A stretch of 64,000 nt of DNA. Source: Kribbella jiaozuonensis (GTDB taxonomy: Bacteria > Actinomycetota > Actinomycetes > Propionibacteriales > Kribbellaceae). Made by a program: the position numbers and the translations under genes. The DNA is taken from contig NZ_SZPZ01000001.1 in assembly GCF_005233875.1 (NCBI RefSeq), positions 248,001-312,000 of the forward strand, given 5' to 3'. Positions 62,406 through 64,000 of this stretch are shown here, piece after piece (positions within the stretch are counted from its first letter, which is position 1; the number at the start of each line of letters is the position of its first letter). The notes beneath the pieces are model-generated. The model saw only the letters and a list, made by a program, of their open reading frames with translations, ran no database searches and was not told the DNA's origin.

Positions 62406-62696
62406 TCATTGTTGGTCGGGCCAACCAGGGATCGCTTGCTCGGCCGGCACGAACTCGTCGGTTCGATCTTCGCGCGTGGCCTGCATCGCCTCATCGAAGC
62501 CAGGAGCGGAGTAAGCAACTGCTCGCATCCGCCAGAGTTGGAGGACGTCGCGCAGTTGCTGGAAACGCCAGACTTCGTGGGCGGCGTCGAGCGCACTGTG
62601 GTACTCACTCAAGAACTGTTCATGCCACCGTGCCGGCAACAGCCGAAGGATCTCACTCGGATCCTCCGGCGAGCTCTGCATCGGCTGAGCGGTCAT
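62406..62696 (-). CDS. DUF6247-like small protein
   Basis: 96 residues. Pattern EDPSEILRLLPARWHEQFLS, EYHSALDAAHEVWRFQQLRD and LQLWRMRAVAYSAPGFDEA is that of DUF6247 proteins, which are common next to, or as partners of, RelE/PIN-type toxins in actinobacteria. No toxin gene is adjacent here (a P-loop kinase lies downstream), so it may be solitary. Met at residue 6 is an alternative start. Confidence 0.7.
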   Translation of the reverse strand: MTAQPMQSSPEDPSEILRLLPARWHEQFLSEYHSALDAAHEVWRFQQLRDVLQLWRMRAVAYSAPGFDEAMQATREDRTDEFVPAEQAIPGWPDQQ

Positions 62697-62891
62697 GCCA
62701 ACAGACTACTCGGAGCCAAGTTTGTGGGTATCAAAGTTATCCACACCGCCACGCTGCAATCGTCGTCAATCTTCAGAGGGACATACGAGCCTCGAGCAAG
62801 CTCATGACGGCTGGAACGGCGCGATCGGGCTTCGTAGCCAGTACGCGTGATCAGGGTCACCTAGATGGGTGGCCTGGCATGCGTCGTCGAT

Positions 62892-62969
62892 CGCGCGATA
62901 AGCGCGCACCCGCGGGCGATAAGCCCGCAGACGCCGCGATGAGCGGCAGGTTTGCCGGCGATGAGCCGG
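62892..62969. repeat. Array of small hairpins with a near-constant loop (array 2)
   Basis: Four hairpins in 78 bp: 62892-62906 (CGCG-CGATAAG-CGCG), 62912-62928 (GCGGG-CGATAAG-CCCGC), 62933-62947 (GCCG-CGATGAG-CGGC), 62955-62969 (CCGG-CGATGAG-CCGG). Stems vary with full compensation while the 7-nt loop is CGATRAG throughout. This is the reverse-complement sense of array 1 at 22807-23185 (loop CTTATCG there). The sequence after it (GAGCGACGAAGAG...CCGCGTAGGGTGCG) also resembles the array-1 flank read on the other strand. The rest of 62697-63078 holds no gene. Confidence 0.8.
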
Positions 62970-63078
62970 AGGGTGGGCGGGAGCTCGCGGAGTGGGCGTT
63001 GAGGAGCGGAGCGACGAAGAGAGCCCCGCGTAGGGTGCGTGGGAAAGAAAAATCCCTCCCCGGTGTGCGGAGAGGGTG

Positions 63079-63154
63079 TGGTGGTCAGGGGCGGTCTCGA
63101 ACCGCCGACCTTCCGCTTTTCAGGCGGACGCTCTACCAGCTGAGCTACCTGACC
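63079..63154 (-). tRNA. tRNA-Phe (GAA)
   Basis: 76 nt. Acceptor GGTCAGG/CCTGACC pairs fully; D arm GCTC...GAGC, anticodon stem TCCGC/GCGGA around loop CTGAAAA (anticodon GAA), T arm with GGTTCGAGACC-type loop. The 3' CCA is encoded. Confidence 0.95.
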
Positions 63155-63198
63155 GGGGAGAAAATTCGGCGGCGGTGTTGGACACCGCCGCCTTCTCC

Positions 63199-63275
63199 TG
63201 GCGACCCAGACGGGACTCGAACCCGCGACCTCCGCCGTGACAGGGCGGCACGCTAACCAACTGCGCCACTGGGCC
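63199..63275 (-). tRNA. tRNA-Asp (GTC)
   Basis: 77 nt. Acceptor GGCCCAG/CTGGGTC (one G-T), anticodon loop CTGTCAC (anticodon GTC), T loop GGTTCGAGTCC. The 3' CCA is encoded. Confidence 0.95.
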
Positions 63276-63320
63276 AAATGACTCGACGATCGTACAGCAT
63301 CTTCGAGCTAGTTCTTGCAC

Positions 63321-63334
63321 CGGCCTTTCGGCCG
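63321..63334 (-). terminator. Hairpin just after tRNA-Glu
   Basis: CGGCC-tttc-GGCCG directly follows the tRNA-Glu 3' end. It may help processing or partial termination before tRNA-Asp. Confidence 0.4.
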
Positions 63335-63407
63335 TATCCCCAACGGGATTCGAACCCGCGTTACCGCCTTGAAAGGGCAGCGTCCTAGGCCACTAGACGA
63401 TGGGGAC
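63335..63407 (-). tRNA. tRNA-Glu (TTC)
   Basis: 73 nt. Acceptor GTCCCCA/TGGGGAT, anticodon loop CTTTCAA (anticodon TTC), T loop GGTTCGAATCC. Unlike the two tRNAs downstream, the 3' CCA is not encoded (the genome reads CGG), so it is added after transcription. Transcript order is Glu-Asp-Phe. Confidence 0.95.
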
Positions 63408-63445
63408 TCGGACCCGCGGGAGCCGAAGCTCCAGGGACAGCCGTA

Positions 63446-63474
63446 AGCATAGAGGGTTTGGGCCGCGGCTCCAA
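63446..63474 (-). promoter_or_regulatory. Promoter of the tRNA-Glu-Asp-Phe unit
   Basis: On the reverse strand: -35-like TTGGAG (63469-63474), 17-bp spacer, -10 TATGCT (63446-63451). The leader contains GGAGC-TTCG-GCTCC (63419-63432), a stable UUCG hairpin just before the first tRNA. Confidence 0.6.
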
Positions 63475-63484
63475 AACGAGATAA

Positions 63485-63530
63485 CCAGGGTGCGCCGTAC
63501 GCCGCAGGTGGTCGGCGTACGGCGCCCTGG
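63485..63530 (-). terminator. Long hairpin beyond the metallopeptidase gene
   Basis: An 18-bp stem CCAGGG(tg)CGCCGTACGCCG / CGGCGTACGGCGCCCTGG with a 2-nt bulge and 8-nt loop, 25 bp past the stop codon of the zinc peptidase gene. Confidence 0.75.
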
Positions 63531-63554
63531 GAGGGGGCCGCGAAGGGCCCGGGA

Positions 63555-64000
63555 TCAGCTGGTCGCGTCAGGCGCGATCAGCCGCGGATAGTGCGCGGCG
63601 AACAGGTGGAACACGACCAGCGACGGCAGCACGCGGTTGCGGGGCGGGATCGTGACGGCGACGCCGTACCCCCACAGGGATGCCTTCATTCGCTGGTTGG
63701 GTGTGCCGTGGTGGCCGTCGGCGGTGAAGCCGCAGTCGCCCAGCTGGTAGAACATCTGGCTGAAATCGCGGACCTCGCGCAGGCCCATCCGCTCGCCCCG
63801 CGCGTGGGTGAGGAAGTACCCGCTGAACGAGTCCGCCATCAGCTCCGCCCACCGGGACGCCTCCGGCCCGGGCAGCTCCGGCCGCATCAGCGAGTCGGCG
63901 AACTGGACCTGGTGACCGAACTCATGCCCGAGGATCGCCTGCGGCGCCACGTTACCCAGACCGACCCGCGCAAACCCCTCCATCACCCCGTCGCCAAAGG
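63555..64000 (-). CDS. Neutral zinc metallopeptidase, C-terminal part
   Basis: The frame is open to the window edge, so the N-terminus is missing; at least 148 residues are visible. The zinc motif is AILGHEFGHQVQFAD (HExxH), followed by WAELMADSFSGYFLTHARG, where a Glu downstream supplies the third-ligand region. Then DFSQMFYQLGDCGFTADGHH and GTPNQRMKASLWGYG, the HxTPxxR-type pattern of DUF2268/YpfJ-like neutral zinc peptidases. Substrate unknown. A strong hairpin follows the gene. Confidence 0.8.
   Translation of the reverse strand, partial: FGDGVMEGFARVGLGNVAPQAILGHEFGHQVQFADSLMRPELPGPEASRWAELMADSFSGYFLTHARGERMGLREVRDFSQMFYQLGDCGFTADGHHGTPNQRMKASLWGYGVAVTIPPRNRVLPSLVVFHLFAAHYPRLIAPDATS

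Noticed and set aside
62406..62696. A toxin-antitoxin pair for the DUF6247-like gene
   Set aside because: No RelE- or PIN-like gene is adjacent; the neighbouring gene is a P-loop kinase, so the pairing cannot be supported.

Overview
The window is chromosomal DNA from a high-GC Gram-positive bacterium, and everything visible fits an actinobacterium of the Nocardioides/Kribbella group. The signs are a fused MFS transporter/dTMP kinase followed by holB, septum-formation/DUF4190 membrane proteins, a SigE-family sigma factor, a PSP1-domain RicT homologue, purF-purM-DUF3073, a c-di-AMP riboswitch in front of an NlpC/P60 hydrolase, and many genes whose start codon lies about 6-8 nt after a TAnnnT box (probable leaderless transcripts). 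The genus is inferred from gene content and base composition, not from a marker gene.

Layout. 1-4.9 kb: tmk fusion and holB, then two septum-formation-type membrane proteins. 5-11.7 kb: a three-gene reverse operon (membrane protein, VOC protein, small protein), a large LuxR-type ATPase regulator, an MFS exporter, and a sigma/anti-sigma pair. 11.9-25 kb: ricT, a secreted peptidase, two lectin- or lipoprotein-type secreted proteins, an MFS exporter, a MocR-type regulator divergent from a methyltransferase, a CYTH-CHAD protein, an unusual array of small hairpins, and an XRE-ImmA/IrrE + PIN-like module with a perfect palindrome at its promoter. 25-31 kb: two sodium:solute symporter/DUF485 pairs, the second in an operon with a LytS/LytTR two-component system. 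31-41 kb: a phosphoesterase, two paralogous anchored extracellular proteins divergent from a Ser/Thr kinase, an M20 dipeptidase, and the three-gene proton-translocating transhydrogenase operon. 41.4-43.6 kb: two tandem paralogous regulators (TrmB-like N-terminus, LuxR-type C-terminus) divergent from a 40-codon gene for a secreted peptide with two cysteines. 43.7-46.8 kb: purF, purM, DUF3073. 47-50.9 kb: an ABC exporter divergent from a NarL-type two-component system. 51-58 kb: a riboswitch-controlled cell-wall hydrolase, a threonine dehydratase-like enzyme, small proteins, a TetR/MFS pair with operator-like repeats, and a serine hydrolase. 58-62.7 kb: a two-gene XRE regulator + GT-A-like protein unit, an aminoglycoside-phosphotransferase-like protein, a P-loop kinase and a DUF6247-like protein. 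62.9-64 kb: a second hairpin array, tRNA-Phe/Asp/Glu, and the end of a zinc metallopeptidase.

Best candidates for something new: (1) the peptide/twin-regulator locus at 41.4-43.7 kb, which looks like a self-contained peptide-signalling cassette; (2) two dispersed arrays of tiny hairpins with a near-constant loop (CGATRAG on one strand, CTYATCG-like on the other) at 22.8-23.2 kb and 62.9 kb; (3) the XRE-GT pair at 58.4-60.8 kb; (4) the XRE-ImmA/PIN-like module. All functional links are inferences from gene order and visible motifs. No database search was possible.
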